A DNA stretch of 64,000 nt from assembly GCF_000935215.1 (NCBI RefSeq), contig NZ_JXXD01000315.1:1-64000 (forward strand), in the 5' to 3' direction. Positions 35,544 through 45,357 of the stretch are shown one piece after another. Origin of the DNA: Stutzerimonas stutzeri. GTDB taxonomy: Bacteria > Pseudomonadota > Gammaproteobacteria > Pseudomonadales > Pseudomonadaceae. Position numbers and translations under genes: made by a program. Under the pieces are notes generated by a model, which saw nothing but the letters and a program-made list of their open reading frames with translations, was not told where the DNA came from and did no database searches. Within the stretch, counting starts at the first letter, position 1; every line of letters starts with the position of its first letter.

Positions 35544-36290
35544 TCAATTGGCGCGCCATTCGCCGAGGCGCGCGCGCAAGCGCGCAGCGCACTGGCTATG
35601 CAACTGGCTCACACGCGACTCGCTGACCCCCAGCACCAGACCGATTTCCTTCAAATTCAATTCTTCGTCGTAATACAGCGACAGCACCAGCTTTTCACGC
35701 TCGGGCAGGTTGGCGATGGCGTCGGCCAGCGCCTGCTGAAAACGTTCATCCTCGAGATCACGGAACGGCTCCGGGTGGAGACTGGCAGCGTCTTCCTCGA
35801 GCTCGCCATGATCGCCTTCCTGCAGCAGATCGTCGAAGCTGAACAGGCGACTCCCCAGCGTATCGCCCAGAATGCCGTAATACTCGTCGAGACTTAGCTT
35901 AAGTTCGGCCGCAACCTCGTGATCTTTAGCGTCGCGCCCGGTTTTCGCTTCGATCGCCCGGATCGCCTCGCTGACCATCCGCGAATTGCGATGCACCGAA
36001 CGCGGCGCCCAGTCACCCTTGCGGACTTCGTCCAGCATGGTGCCGCGAATGCGGATACCGGCGTAGGTTTCAAAGCTGGCACCCTTGCCGGCGTCGTATT
36101 TCTTAGCTGCTTCCAGCAGTCCGATCATTCCAGCCTGAATCAGATCGTCCACTTGCACGCTTGCAGGCAGACGCGCCAACAAGTGGTAAGCGATTCGCTT
36201 GACCAACGGGGCGTACTGATCGATCAGGCGGTACTGCGCATCCTTTGCCTGAGCCTTGCTGTAATACATAGCGGATCCGGCACCTGTCAT
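35544..36290 (-). CDS. fliA: Flagellar sigma factor FliA (sigma-28)
   Basis: A 248-residue alternative sigma factor. Region 2 reads RLPASVQVDDLIQAGMIGLLEAAKKYD and FETYAGIRIRGTMLDEVRKGDW; region 4 HTH reads LNLKEIGLVLGVSESRVSQLHSQ. It drives late genes (flagellin, chemotaxis receptors); one matching promoter is seen before fliT at 16499-16525. Its ATG overlaps the fleN stop by four bases (ATGA). Confidence 0.97.
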   Translation of the reverse strand: MTGAGSAMYYSKAQAKDAQYRLIDQYAPLVKRIAYHLLARLPASVQVDDLIQAGMIGLLEAAKKYDAGKGASFETYAGIRIRGTMLDEVRKGDWAPRSVHRNSRMVSEAIRAIEAKTGRDAKDHEVAAELKLSLDEYYGILGDTLGSRLFSFDDLLQEGDHGELEEDAASLHPEPFRDLEDERFQQALADAIANLPEREKLVLSLYYDEELNLKEIGLVLGVSESRVSQLHSQCAARLRARLGEWRAN

Positions 36291-37114
36291 TCGTGGCTGG
36301 GTGAAGCGGGGCTGATGAGGCGCTCTACGAAGAACTCAAGATGACCCCGCGGCGTCGCCGGCAGCGGCCAGGTATCAACCTTCTGCGCGATCGCCTTGAA
36401 GGCTAGTGCACATTTCGAGCGCGGGTACGCTTCATAGACTGCGCGCTGCTTCTGCACGGCCTTGCGCACCGCTTCGTCGTAAGGGACCGCACCGACATAC
36501 TGCAGCGCCACGTCGAGAAAGCGCTCGGTAACCTTGGTCAGCTTGGCGAACAAATTGCGGCCTTCCTGCGGTGCGTGAGCCATGTTGGCCAACACGCGGA
36601 AGCGGCTGATGCCGTAATCGCGGTTCAGCAGCTTGATAAGTGCATAGGCGTCGGTGATGGACGTGGGCTCGTCGGTGACCACCAGCAGCACTTCCTGAGC
36701 TGCGCGCACGAAGCTCACCACGGAATCGCCGATGCCAGCCGCGGTGTCGATGATCAGCACGTCGAGCTCGTCGCCAAGCTCGCTGAACGCCTGGATCAAC
36801 CCGGCGTGCTGCAGGGAAGACAGCTGCACCATGCTCTGCGTGCCGGATGCGGCCGGCACTACGCGGATGCCGCCCGGCCCCTGGATCAGCACGTCGCGCA
36901 GATCACATTCGCCGGCGATGACGTCAGCCAGGGTGCGCTTGGTGGTAAGCCCCAGCAGCACGTCGACGTTGGCCAGGCCAAGGTCGGCGTCAAGCAACAC
37001 CACACGCCGGCCGAGGTCCGCCAGCGCCAGTGCCAGATTGACCGACACGTTGGTCTTGCCGACGCCACCCTTGCCGCCAGTCACCGCAATCACCTGTACG
37101 GGATGCATACCCAT
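36287..37114 (-). CDS. fleN: Flagellar number regulator FleN (FlhG)
   Basis: A 275-residue MinD-like ATPase: deviant Walker A VTGGKGGVGKTNVSVNLALAL (about 10-30), LLDADLGLANVDVLLGL, and LIIDTAAGIGDSVV. In pseudomonads it binds FleQ and caps flagellar number at one. ATG 37114 (MGMHPVQVIAVTGG) is used; the frame to 37171 is not supported. About 90 bases after flhF. Confidence 0.96.
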   Translation of the reverse strand: MGMHPVQVIAVTGGKGGVGKTNVSVNLALALADLGRRVVLLDADLGLANVDVLLGLTTKRTLADVIAGECDLRDVLIQGPGGIRVVPAASGTQSMVQLSSLQHAGLIQAFSELGDELDVLIIDTAAGIGDSVVSFVRAAQEVLLVVTDEPTSITDAYALIKLLNRDYGISRFRVLANMAHAPQEGRNLFAKLTKVTERFLDVALQYVGAVPYDEAVRKAVQKQRAVYEAYPRSKCALAFKAIAQKVDTWPLPATPRGHLEFFVERLISPASPSHE

Positions 37115-37205
37115 GTTCACATGCCTATATCTTGCTGGGGCCTTGCGGCCGGCGATGCGTCCGCATGGCACGCATCTGATTCATTCGAGTACCGCTGTCG
37201 CAGCA

Positions 37206-38498
37206 TCATCCAGCCCGCCGTGACGAGCCGTTGTACAACCCGGCGAACATGTCGGCCATGGTTTCTTCGCTCGGCTCCTCGCCGGACTGCAGGCTCACCG
37301 CCCGACTGACCAGCTGATGGCTGCGCGGCAGATGCAGGTCGTCAGGAATCCGGGGACCATCGGCGAGGTAGGCTATCGGCAAATGCTGGCTGATCGTGAG
37401 ACCGAGCACATCGCCAAGGCTGCCCGCCTCGTCGAGCTTCGTCAGGATACAACCGGCCAGCCCACAACGACGATAGTTGTGCCATGCGGCCTTGAGCACC
37501 TGGCTCTGGCTGGTTGCCGCCAGCACCAGGTAATTCTTCGATTTGACGCCCTTGTCCGACAGCGCTTCGAGCTGCATGCGCAGCGTCGGATCGCTTGCCG
37601 GCAAGCCGGCGGTGTCGATCAGGATGATCCGCTTACGCGCCAGCGAGGCCAGCGATTTGCTCAGCGGCTGGCTAGGATCGATCTGCACCACCGGCACGTC
37701 GAGGATCCGGCCCAGTGTCTTGAGCTGCTCCTGCGCACCGATCCGATAATTGTCCATGCTGGCCAGCGCAATGCTCTGCGCGCCGTGTTTCAGCACGTAG
37801 CGAGCAGCCAGCTTGGCCAGCGTAGTGGTCTTGCCGACGCCTGCTGGGCCGACCAGAGCAATCACACCGCCCTCTTCCAGCGGCTCGTTCTTGGTGACCT
37901 TGATTGCCTGCGCCAGATACGCCAGCACCATGCGCCAGGCCTGACGCGGCTCGTTGATACCGGCGACCTTTTCCAGCAGGCTACGCGACAACTCGGCCGG
38001 CAGGCCAAGACGCTGCAGGCGGCGCCAGAGGCCGGCCTGCTGCGGACGACGGCTCTGCTCCTGGCCCCAGGCGATCGAGCCGAGCTGCACTTCGATCAGC
38101 TCGCGCAGACCGTGCAATTCCGAGTACATCGCTTCGATGGCACGGAAATCGGCCGCAGGGGAAGGCTCGGCGACCGCCTCCGACTGCACCTTGCTGGCGG
38201 CTGCGGCGGGCTTCTCGTCAACCAGTTGACGATCCTGCATTTTCGCCCGCGGGGCAGTGCTCAGCTCGGCATGTGCATTGGCCAGGCGCGACTGCGTCTT
38301 GCGTAATTCGGCTTCCAGCGCCGGATTGGGCTTGTTGGCCGCCGGTGCGGACTGCATAGGGTAATCGAGCACAGCAGTCAGCTCGACGCCACCGGCCACC
38401 CGGCGATTGCCGATGATCACGGCATCGGCGCCCAGCTCGTCGCGGACCATTTTCATGGCGATGCGCATATCGGCGGCGAAGAAACGTTTGACCTGCAT
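37206..38498 (-). CDS. flhF: Flagellar placement GTPase FlhF
   Basis: A 430-residue SRP-type GTPase that directs the flagellum to the pole. N-terminal basic domain (MQVKRFFAADMRIAMKMVRDELG), a linker ~70-130, N domain, and the GTPase G domain with GPAGVGKTTTLAKLAARYV (about 225-243), ILIDTAGLPASD and the TKLDEAGSLG motif. ATG 38498 has GAGGG eight bases upstream. Seven bases after flhA, so co-transcribed. Confidence 0.95.
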   Translation of the reverse strand: MQVKRFFAADMRIAMKMVRDELGADAVIIGNRRVAGGVELTAVLDYPMQSAPAANKPNPALEAELRKTQSRLANAHAELSTAPRAKMQDRQLVDEKPAAAASKVQSEAVAEPSPAADFRAIEAMYSELHGLRELIEVQLGSIAWGQEQSRRPQQAGLWRRLQRLGLPAELSRSLLEKVAGINEPRQAWRMVLAYLAQAIKVTKNEPLEEGGVIALVGPAGVGKTTTLAKLAARYVLKHGAQSIALASMDNYRIGAQEQLKTLGRILDVPVVQIDPSQPLSKSLASLARKRIILIDTAGLPASDPTLRMQLEALSDKGVKSKNYLVLAATSQSQVLKAAWHNYRRCGLAGCILTKLDEAGSLGDVLGLTISQHLPIAYLADGPRIPDDLHLPRSHQLVSRAVSLQSGEEPSEETMADMFAGLYNGSSRRAG

Positions 38499-38513
38499 GG
38501 CCTGCACCCTCGG

Positions 38514-40634
38514 TTAATTCTGACCCACCGTCGAGACGATGGTGACCTGCTTGTTGTCCGGTATTTCCTGGTAGGCCAAAACATGAATGTTCGGCACCGC
38601 CAGACGCGCGAATCTCGAAAGCATCGCCCGTACCGGGCCGGCTACCAGCAACACCGCCGGTTTGCCGAGCATTTCTTGACGCTGTGCTGCTTCTACCAGG
38701 GACCTTTGCAACTTCTCGGCCATTCCCGGCTCCAGCAGAATGCCGTCTTCGGAGCCTTGCCCAGCCTTCTGCAGGCTATTGAGCAAAATCTGTTCCAACC
38801 GAGGCTCCAGGGTGATCACAGGCAGCTCCGGCTCTAGTCCCACAACGTTTTGCACGATTGCGCGAGACAGTGCGACGCGCACCGCGGCCACCATTGCGGC
38901 GGGATCTTGACTCTTGGCGGCGGCATTGGCGATGGCCTCGGCGATGGTACGGATGTCGCGCACCGGCACCTGCTCCTGCAGCAAGGCTTGCAGCACCTTG
39001 AGCAGCGTTGACAGCGAAACCATCCCGGGCACCAGCTCCTCGGCCAGCTTGGGCGAGCTCTTGGCCAGCAGCTGCAACAGTTGCTGGACTTCCTCATGGC
39101 CAAGCAGCTCATGTGCATGCTTGTGCAATACCTGATTGAGGTGGGTAGCGACCACAGTACTGGCATCCACCACGGTGTAACCCAGCGACTGCGCCTGATC
39201 GCGCTGACTCGCCTCGATCCAGACCGCCTCCAGCCCAAACGCCGGGTCTCTGGCGGTAATGCCGTTCAGCGGTCCGAACACCTGGCCCGGATTGATCGCC
39301 AGCTCGCGATCCGGATAGACCTCAGCCTCGGCCAGGCTCACACCCATCAGCGTCAAGCGATAGGCGTTGGGCAGCAGATCCAGGTTGTCGCGGATGTGAA
39401 CCGAGGGCATCAGGAAACCCAGGTCCTGCGAGAGCTTCTTGCGCACCCCCTTGATACGCGCCAGCAGTTGCCCCCCCTGGTTGCGATCCACCAGCGGAAT
39501 CAGCCGGTAGCCAACTTCCAGCCCCACCATGTCCACCGGCGTCACATCGTCCCAGCCCAGCTCCTTGGTTTCCGCCGCACGCTGGGCCGGGAGCAGATCC
39601 TGCTGCTTCTGTACTTCCTGCTCGGCCTTCTTCACGACCTGCTTCTGCCGATGCCAGATCCAGTACGCACCACCTGCAGCCGCGGCGCCAAGGCCGAGGA
39701 AGGACATGTGCGGCATGCCGGGAACCAGACCCATGGCAATCATGATTGCCGCGGAAACGGCCAGCGCCTTGGGCGAGGCGAACATCTGCCGCTGCACCTG
39801 CTGCCCCATGTCCTCGGAACTGGTAACACGGGTGACCATGATGGCCGCCGCGGTAGACAGCAGCAGCGAAGGAATCTGCGCAACCAGGCCATCACCGATG
39901 GTCAGCAGTGCATAGACCTGGCCGGCATCGCTGAAGCTCATACCGTGCTGCGCCATGCCGATACCGACGCCGCCGATCAGGTTGATGAAGAGAATCAGCA
40001 GACCGGCGATGGCGTCACCACGGACGAACTTCGACGCACCATCCATGGAACCGTAAAAATCAGCTTCCGATGACACTTCACTACGACGCTTCTTGGCTTC
40101 TTCCTGGTCGATCAGGCCGGCGTTGAGGTCGGCGTCGATCGCCATCTGCTTGCCGGGCATGGCATCAAGGGTGAAGCGCGCACTCACTTCCGAGATGCGG
40201 CCGGCACCCTTGGTCACCACGACGAAGTTGATGATCATCAGGATCGCGAACACCACGATACCGACGACGTAGTTGCCGCCGATCACCACATTACCGAAGG
40301 CCTCGATCACATGGCCGGCAGCGGAGCCGCCTTCATGGCCGTTGATCAACACCACCCGCGTCGACGCCACGTTCAACGCCAGACGCATCAGCGTGGCGAC
40401 CAGCAGAATCGTCGGGAACACCGCGAAATCCAGCGGGCGCAACGCATAGACGCTGACCAGCAGCACGACGATCGACAACGCAATGTTGAAGGTGAACAGC
40501 AGATCCAGCAGGAACGGCGGCACCGACAGCATCATCATGCCCATCATCACGAGCAGCAGCAGCGGCACGCCGAGGTTGCCGCGCCCCGCACCCGTCAGGC
40601 CATTGCGAATATTGATGAGTTGCGTGCGATCCAA
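38514..40634 (-). CDS. flhA: Flagellar export gate protein FlhA
   Basis: A 706-residue export-gate component. About eight transmembrane helices occupy residues 20-320, including the FHIPEP-family block RISEVSARFTLDAMPGKQMAIDADLNAGLI; the cytoplasmic domain (350-706) docks chaperone-substrate complexes. The start is a rare TTG at 40634 (MDRTQLINIR) with GGGGG six bases upstream; no better start lies nearby. In most pseudomonads flhB is just upstream; here sodC intervenes. Confidence 0.96.
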   Translation of the reverse strand: MDRTQLINIRNGLTGAGRGNLGVPLLLLVMMGMMMLSVPPFLLDLLFTFNIALSIVVLLVSVYALRPLDFAVFPTILLVATLMRLALNVASTRVVLINGHEGGSAAGHVIEAFGNVVIGGNYVVGIVVFAILMIINFVVVTKGAGRISEVSARFTLDAMPGKQMAIDADLNAGLIDQEEAKKRRSEVSSEADFYGSMDGASKFVRGDAIAGLLILFINLIGGVGIGMAQHGMSFSDAGQVYALLTIGDGLVAQIPSLLLSTAAAIMVTRVTSSEDMGQQVQRQMFASPKALAVSAAIMIAMGLVPGMPHMSFLGLGAAAAGGAYWIWHRQKQVVKKAEQEVQKQQDLLPAQRAAETKELGWDDVTPVDMVGLEVGYRLIPLVDRNQGGQLLARIKGVRKKLSQDLGFLMPSVHIRDNLDLLPNAYRLTLMGVSLAEAEVYPDRELAINPGQVFGPLNGITARDPAFGLEAVWIEASQRDQAQSLGYTVVDASTVVATHLNQVLHKHAHELLGHEEVQQLLQLLAKSSPKLAEELVPGMVSLSTLLKVLQALLQEQVPVRDIRTIAEAIANAAAKSQDPAAMVAAVRVALSRAIVQNVVGLEPELPVITLEPRLEQILLNSLQKAGQGSEDGILLEPGMAEKLQRSLVEAAQRQEMLGKPAVLLVAGPVRAMLSRFARLAVPNIHVLAYQEIPDNKQVTIVSTVGQN

Positions 40635-40693
40635 CGTAGCCCCCGGGGATACAGAACGAATTCTTGACGCGACAAGCGTCCTGCCCGGGTTAT

Positions 40694-40709
40694 AGCAAGA
40701 AGGGGTCCA
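40694..40709 (-). promoter_or_regulatory. Probable sigma-54 promoter of flhA-flhF-fleN-fliA
   Basis: Minus strand TGGACCC-CTTC-TTGCT. The essential GG and GC elements are at the correct 10-base spacing and the -12 half is perfect, but the -24 half departs at three positions. It lies 60 bases before the flhA TTG and is the only candidate in the flhA-sodC gap. Confidence 0.6.
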
Positions 40710-40855
40710 ACTTCTGCGGCCCGTCGCAGAGCCCGCCGCACGGTCTGTCCCTAGCCAGACCTGCGAGCCGCCGCGCCAGCGAACGCCACCGACAACTGGC
40801 AGTCACACTAGCAACCGGCGACAGCCCGTCGCCGTTTGTACAAAGGAGCTTCCAG

Positions 40856-41377
40856 ATGAAACAGTGGATCATCGCCGCGCTGGCCGGCTGCACTGCGGTC
40901 GCCGTTCAGGCTGATACATTGAACGTCAAGGTGAACGCCGTGACGGCACAGGGCGTCGGCGAATCGGTCGGCAGCGTCAAGATCGAAAACAGCGAATACG
41001 GGCTGGTGTTCCGCCCCGAGCTATCTGGCCTGCAGCCTGGCGCCCACGGCTTTCACGTTCACGCCAAGGGCAGTTGCGAGCCGGCCGAGATCGATGGCAA
41101 GCAGACCCCGGCTGGCGCAGCGGGCGGTCACTGGGACCCGAAGAACAGCGGCAAGCATGGCGAGCCATGGGGTGACGGCCATATGGGCGACCTGCCGGCG
41201 CTGTACGTCGACAGCGAGGGCAAAGCCAGTCAGCCAGTGCTGGCGCCGCGCCTGAAGAGCTTGGGCGATATCAAAGGCTTGGCGCTGATGGTTCACCAGG
41301 GCGGAGACAATCATTCCGACCATCCGCAACCCCTCGGCGGTGGCGGTGCGCGGGTCGCCTGCGGCGTCATCGAATAA
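40856..41377 (+). CDS. sodC: Periplasmic Cu,Zn superoxide dismutase SodC
   Basis: A 173-residue exported enzyme. Signal peptide [19 protein letters not shown] (1-19). Cu/Zn ligands are in [36 protein letters not shown] and [11 protein letters not shown], and the disulfide Cys pair is in KGSCEP and VACGVIE. AAGGAG precedes ATG 40856. It stands on the plus strand, divergent from flhA and convergent with flhB, splitting a flagellar export locus that is contiguous or nearly so in relatives. Confidence 0.96.
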   Translation: MKQWIIAALAGCTAVAVQADTLNVKVNAVTAQGVGESVGSVKIENSEYGLVFRPELSGLQPGAHGFHVHAKGSCEPAEIDGKQTPAGAAGGHWDPKNSGKHGEPWGDGHMGDLPALYVDSEGKASQPVLAPRLKSLGDIKGLALMVHQGGDNHSDHPQPLGGGGARVACGVIE

Positions 41378-41420
41378 CGCAGGGACATGCGGCGAGCCGG
41401 CAATCGCCGCGTGATGCGCT

Positions 41421-42557
41421 TCAGTCGTCGCGGCGCAGATTCGGCGGGATGGGCACATCATTCAAGGGGTCCGGCCGCCGCCCCTTGCCCGCGCGGTACT
41501 GGCGCAGCTGATAGACGTACGCCAGTACCTGCGCCACTGCCAGGTAAAGGCCGGCGGGAATCTCCTGATCCAGTTCGGTCGAGTAGTACACGGCCCGCGC
41601 CAGCGCCGGTGACTCCAGCACCGTCACCTTGTGCTCCTGGGCGATTTCGCGAATCTTCAGCGCGACGAAGTCGCCGCCCTTGGCCACCAGCCGGGGCGCA
41701 CCGCCCTTGTCGCCGTCGTATTTCAGGGCGACGGCGAAGTGCGTCGGGTTGGTGATCACCACGTCTGCCTCGGGCACAGCCTGCATCATGCGCCGCTGCG
41801 CCGCCTCACGCTGCAGCTGGCGGATGCGTGACTTGACCTCCGGCTTGCCCTCGGAATCCTTGTACTCGTCCTTGACCTCCTGCTTGGTCATCATCAGCTT
41901 CTGCTTGTTGTCCCAGAGCTGGAACGGCACATCCACCGCCGCGATCAGGATCAAGCCGCAGGCCATCCAAAGGGCGCACCAGCCAACCACCTCGGCACTG
42001 TGCATGATGGCCAGGTCCAACGGCTGCTTGGCGATGGACAGCAGATCGTCCTGATAGGCCGAAAGCACCAGCAACGCCACGCCGAGTACCACGAGAAACT
42101 TGCCCAGCGCCTTGAGCAGCTCGACCAGCGCCTTGGTGGAGAACATCCGCTTGAGCCCGGCAGCCGGATTCATCCGGCTCATCTTCGGCGCCATCGCCTT
42201 GGCCGAGAACAACCAGCCACCCAGCGATACCGGGCCGACGATCGATGCGATCAGCAAGGCGATCAGCAGCGGCATGATCGCCTCCAGCGCAATCATGCCG
42301 CTGCCCATCAGCAGTCGTACCATGGAGCCTTCGTCGAGCAGCGTTTCCCGGCTCAGCTCGAAGGTACCCTGCATCATCGCCATCAGGCTCTGCGCCAGAC
42401 CTGCGCCAGACGCCAGCAGCCCGCCGATACCGCCCAGGGTCACTGCGACCGTGCTGAGCTCGCGGGAACGGGCCAACTGCCCTTTTTCGCGAGATTCGCG
42501 CAGGCGTTTCTCTGTGGGTTCCTCACTTTTGTCCGCGCCGCTTTCGCTCTCAGCCAT
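41421..42557 (-). CDS. flhB: Flagellar export switch protein FlhB
   Basis: A 378-residue export-gate protein. Four transmembrane helices (about 30-210), then the cytoplasmic domain with the autocleavage motif NPTH in DVVITNPTHFAVALKYD (about 268). Cleavage changes export specificity from rod/hook to filament, under FliK control. The N-terminus is short and charged (MAESESGADKSEEPTEKRLRESREKGQ). Last gene of the fliL operon. Confidence 0.96.
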   Translation of the reverse strand: MAESESGADKSEEPTEKRLRESREKGQLARSRELSTVAVTLGGIGGLLASGAGLAQSLMAMMQGTFELSRETLLDEGSMVRLLMGSGMIALEAIMPLLIALLIASIVGPVSLGGWLFSAKAMAPKMSRMNPAAGLKRMFSTKALVELLKALGKFLVVLGVALLVLSAYQDDLLSIAKQPLDLAIMHSAEVVGWCALWMACGLILIAAVDVPFQLWDNKQKLMMTKQEVKDEYKDSEGKPEVKSRIRQLQREAAQRRMMQAVPEADVVITNPTHFAVALKYDGDKGGAPRLVAKGGDFVALKIREIAQEHKVTVLESPALARAVYYSTELDQEIPAGLYLAVAQVLAYVYQLRQYRAGKGRRPDPLNDVPIPPNLRRDD

Positions 42558-42584
42558 GCGCGACCTCCGACCCTGCCACTCTCA

Positions 42585-43361
42585 TCAGCGCGCTCCCGCC
42601 AGTTCACGCAGCATGGCCAGCGCCTCGCTGACAAAAACCTGGTACTGCGCAAAGATGTCCGCCATGCCGATCCAGACGATGATCAGGCCCAGCACCAGGG
42701 TCAACGGAAAGCCAATGGAGAAGATGTTCAATTGCGGCGCGGCCCGCGTCATCAGGCCGAACGCCAGGTTCACCACCAGCAGTGCGGTGATCGCAGGCAG
42801 CACCAGCAGCAACCCGGCGCCCAAGACCCAACCCAGCTTGCCCGCCACCTCCCAGTAATGATTGGTCGACAGACCACCACCTACCGGCAGCGTCACGAAG
42901 CTCTCGGCAAGAATCTCCAGCACCACCAGATGGCCGTTTACCGAGAGGAACAACAGGATCACCAGCATGTTGAAGAACTGACCGAGCACCGGCACCGAGA
43001 TGCCGTTGGCAGGATCGACCATCGACGCGAAACCCAGGCCCATCTGCATGGCCAGCAACTGGCCGGACACGATGAATACGTGGAAGAAAAGCTGCAGGAC
43101 GAACCCCAGCATCACACCGATCACCAGCTGCTCGGCGATCAGCAGCAACGAGGCCAGGCTGAGCGACTCGACCACCGGCATGGGCGGCAACGTCGGCACC
43201 AGTACCAGGGCGATGGCCAGCGACAGGTAAAGCCGCACCCTCATCGGCACCAGCTGCGTACCAATCAGCGGCATACTCATCAGCAAGGCGGCGATACGGA
43301 ACAGCGGCAGCAGGAACTGCCCTACCCAGCCGCCGATCTGCGCATTGCTCAGCTCAAGCAC
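42585..43361 (-). CDS. fliR: Flagellar export gate protein FliR
   Basis: A 258-residue membrane protein with about six hydrophobic segments; family blocks RIAALLMSMPLIGTQLVPMRVRLYLSLA and FGLMTRAAPQLNIFSIGFPLTL. It builds the FliPQR export channel. The start is GTG 43361, four bases from the fliQ stop. Confidence 0.95.
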   Translation of the reverse strand: MLELSNAQIGGWVGQFLLPLFRIAALLMSMPLIGTQLVPMRVRLYLSLAIALVLVPTLPPMPVVESLSLASLLLIAEQLVIGVMLGFVLQLFFHVFIVSGQLLAMQMGLGFASMVDPANGISVPVLGQFFNMLVILLFLSVNGHLVVLEILAESFVTLPVGGGLSTNHYWEVAGKLGWVLGAGLLLVLPAITALLVVNLAFGLMTRAAPQLNIFSIGFPLTLVLGLIIVWIGMADIFAQYQVFVSEALAMLRELAGAR

Positions 43362-43365
43362 GCGC

Positions 43366-43635
43366 TTACCCGATCAGCAACGGAATGTTCTGGACGAGGT
43401 TCTGGGTGTACTCCATCAGCTCGCGCACCAGCCATGGCCCAGCCCAGATCAGCGTCAGCAGCATCACCAGCAGGCGCGGCAGGAAGCTCAGGGTTTGCTC
43501 GTTGATCTGCGTCGCGGCCTGGAACATCGCCACCACCAGGCCGACCAGCAGGCTTGGCACCACCAGCACGCCGACGATCATCGCCGTCATCCACAACCCT
43601 TCGCGAAACAGGTCCACCGCTACTTCTGGAGTCAT
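43366..43635 (-). CDS. fliQ: Flagellar export gate protein FliQ
   Basis: An 89-residue protein with two transmembrane helices (about 15-38 and 50-75). MTPEVAVDLFREGLWMTAMIVGVLV is a typical FliQ start. Four copies join the FliPQR channel. Between fliP and fliR with 4-11 base gaps. Confidence 0.95.
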   Translation of the reverse strand: MTPEVAVDLFREGLWMTAMIVGVLVVPSLLVGLVVAMFQAATQINEQTLSFLPRLLVMLLTLIWAGPWLVRELMEYTQNLVQNIPLLIG

Positions 43636-43646
43636 ATGCGTGGTTC

Positions 43647-44423
43647 CTAAAGCGTGCCGAAGCTACCGGCCAGCGTGCCGATGATCAGACCCCAGCCGTC
43701 CACCAGCACGAACAGCATGATCTTGAACGGCAACGAGATGATCAGCGGCGACAGCATCATCATGCCCATCGCCATGAGCACGCTGGCCACCACCATGTCG
43801 ATGATCAGGAAGGGAATGAAGATCATGAAGCCGATCTGGAACGCCGTCTTCAGCTCGGAGGTGACGAATGCCGGCACCAGGATGGTCATCGGTGCAGCTT
43901 CCGGCGATGCGATATCGGTGCGTCGTGACAGCCTGACGAACAGCTCCAGATCGCTCTCGCGGGTCTGCGCCAGCATGAAGCCCTTGAGCGGCACCTCGGC
44001 CCGGGCGATCGCTTCCTGCGCCGGGATCTGCTCGCTGAGATAAGGCTGAAGCGCTTCCTGGTTAATCCGCTCGAACACCGGCGCCATGATGAATAGCGTG
44101 AGGAACAGGGTCAGACCGATGAGGATCTGGTTCGACGGTGTCTGCTGCAGGCCAAGCGCCTGACGCAGGATGGAAAACACGATGATGATGCGGGTGAAGC
44201 TGGTCATCAGCATGACGAACGCCGGAATGAAGCTCAGCGCCGTCATGATCAGCAGAATCTGCAGGCTGACCGAGTATTCCTGCTGTCCTTCCGCGTCGGT
44301 GGTCAGAGTGATCGCCGGAATCGAGAGCGGGTTGTTTCCCTGGGCCAGGATGCCGGAAGGCTCCTGCGCCATGGCGAGCGGGCCGAGCAACATCAGCGTG
44401 ACCACCAGCAGAATGCGCAACAT
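43647..44423 (-). CDS. fliP: Flagellar export gate protein FliP
   Basis: A 258-residue protein with a cleaved signal peptide (about 1-20) and four transmembrane helices. Family signature [28 protein letters not shown] (about 80-107) and [38 protein letters not shown] 44423 shares one base with the fliO stop (TGATG). Confidence 0.96.
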   Translation of the reverse strand: MLRILLVVTLMLLGPLAMAQEPSGILAQGNNPLSIPAITLTTDAEGQQEYSVSLQILLIMTALSFIPAFVMLMTSFTRIIIVFSILRQALGLQQTPSNQILIGLTLFLTLFIMAPVFERINQEALQPYLSEQIPAQEAIARAEVPLKGFMLAQTRESDLELFVRLSRRTDIASPEAAPMTILVPAFVTSELKTAFQIGFMIFIPFLIIDMVVASVLMAMGMMMLSPLIISLPFKIMLFVLVDGWGLIIGTLAGSFGTL

Positions 44424-44842
44424 CAAGGCTTATCCTTGTGGTCCTTGCCGAGCAGCTCCATCAGACGCTGGGCGAATTCAGGGTTGGCCGGCTCGGCGTC
44501 CGGCAGGTGCACCGGCTCCTGCATCACGTGCAGTGGCGTGATGCGGCCGCCACTGAGGCCGATCAGGATCTGCTCGCCGCCGACCTGGACCAGCACCAGC
44601 CGCTCGCGCGGCCCCAGCGCCTGGGTGGAGATCAGCTTGATCACCTGGGTGCCGCGCGGGTTCAACTGCTGAACCCGACGCAGCAGCCATGCGAGCAGGA
44701 AGATCAGTCCGATCACCAGCAACAGGCCGAGCATCAGCTTGCTCAGCTGCGCGCCCATGCCGGCGCTGCTCATGCTGGCTGCCGGCTCTGCGGCGAAGGC
44801 TGGCAGCGCGACGAACGCCGTCAGGAATGCGAGCGCGCGCAT
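44423..44842 (-). CDS. fliO: Flagellar export assembly protein FliO
   Basis: A 139-residue protein: signal peptide (1-17), one transmembrane helix (about 32-53, [21 protein letters not shown]), then a cytoplasmic domain ([30 protein letters not shown]). FliO helps assemble FliP. Its start lies one base after the fliN stop. Confidence 0.93.
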   Translation of the reverse strand: MRALAFLTAFVALPAFAAEPAASMSSAGMGAQLSKLMLGLLLVIGLIFLLAWLLRRVQQLNPRGTQVIKLISTQALGPRERLVLVQVGGEQILIGLSGGRITPLHVMQEPVHLPDAEPANPEFAQRLMELLGKDHKDKP

Positions 44843-44843
44843 G

Positions 44844-45317
44844 TCAGCGCAGCTTCTTGATACGTTCGGTCGGGCTGATCACATCGGTCAGCCGGATGCC
44901 AAACTTCTCGTTGACCACCACTACCTCGCCATGGGCGATGAGGGTGCCGTTGACCAACACGTCCAGCGGTTCGCCGGCCAGACGATCAAGCTCCACCACC
45001 GAGCCCTGGTTGAGCTGCAGCAGGTTGCGGATGCTGATTTCGGTACTGCCGACCTCCATCGAGATGGAAACCGGGATGTCGAGGATCACATCCAGGTTCG
45101 GGCCGTCCAGCCCCAGCTGCACGCCATTGGACTTGGGCGCGCTGGCGAAATCCTCCAGCGGTGCGCGCGGAGCGGCCGGGGCGGCTGCTTCCGGGCCCTG
45201 ATTCAGCAGCGCATCGATGTCGTCCTGGCTGGCGTCGCCGGCTTCGGCCAGCGCTGCAGCCCATTCATCGGCCAGCGCCTGTTCCTCGGGGGAGGTGTTG
45301 TCGTGTTCGTCTGCCAT
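44844..45317 (-). CDS. fliN: Flagellar motor switch protein FliN
   Basis: A 157-residue C-ring protein. An acidic N-terminal extension (1-70, DDIDALLNQGPEAAAPAAP) precedes the SpoA domain (VILDIPVSISMEVGSTEISIRNLLQLNQGSVVELDRLAGEPLDVLVNG). The start at 45317 follows from the family N-terminus MADEHD; the longer frame is antisense-like sequence from fliM. Confidence 0.95.
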   Translation of the reverse strand: MADEHDNTSPEEQALADEWAAALAEAGDASQDDIDALLNQGPEAAAPAAPRAPLEDFASAPKSNGVQLGLDGPNLDVILDIPVSISMEVGSTEISIRNLLQLNQGSVVELDRLAGEPLDVLVNGTLIAHGEVVVVNEKFGIRLTDVISPTERIKKLR

Positions 45318-45357
45318 CGCTAATCCTCGATCGGCTCGAATTGAGTAAAGGGCTGGC

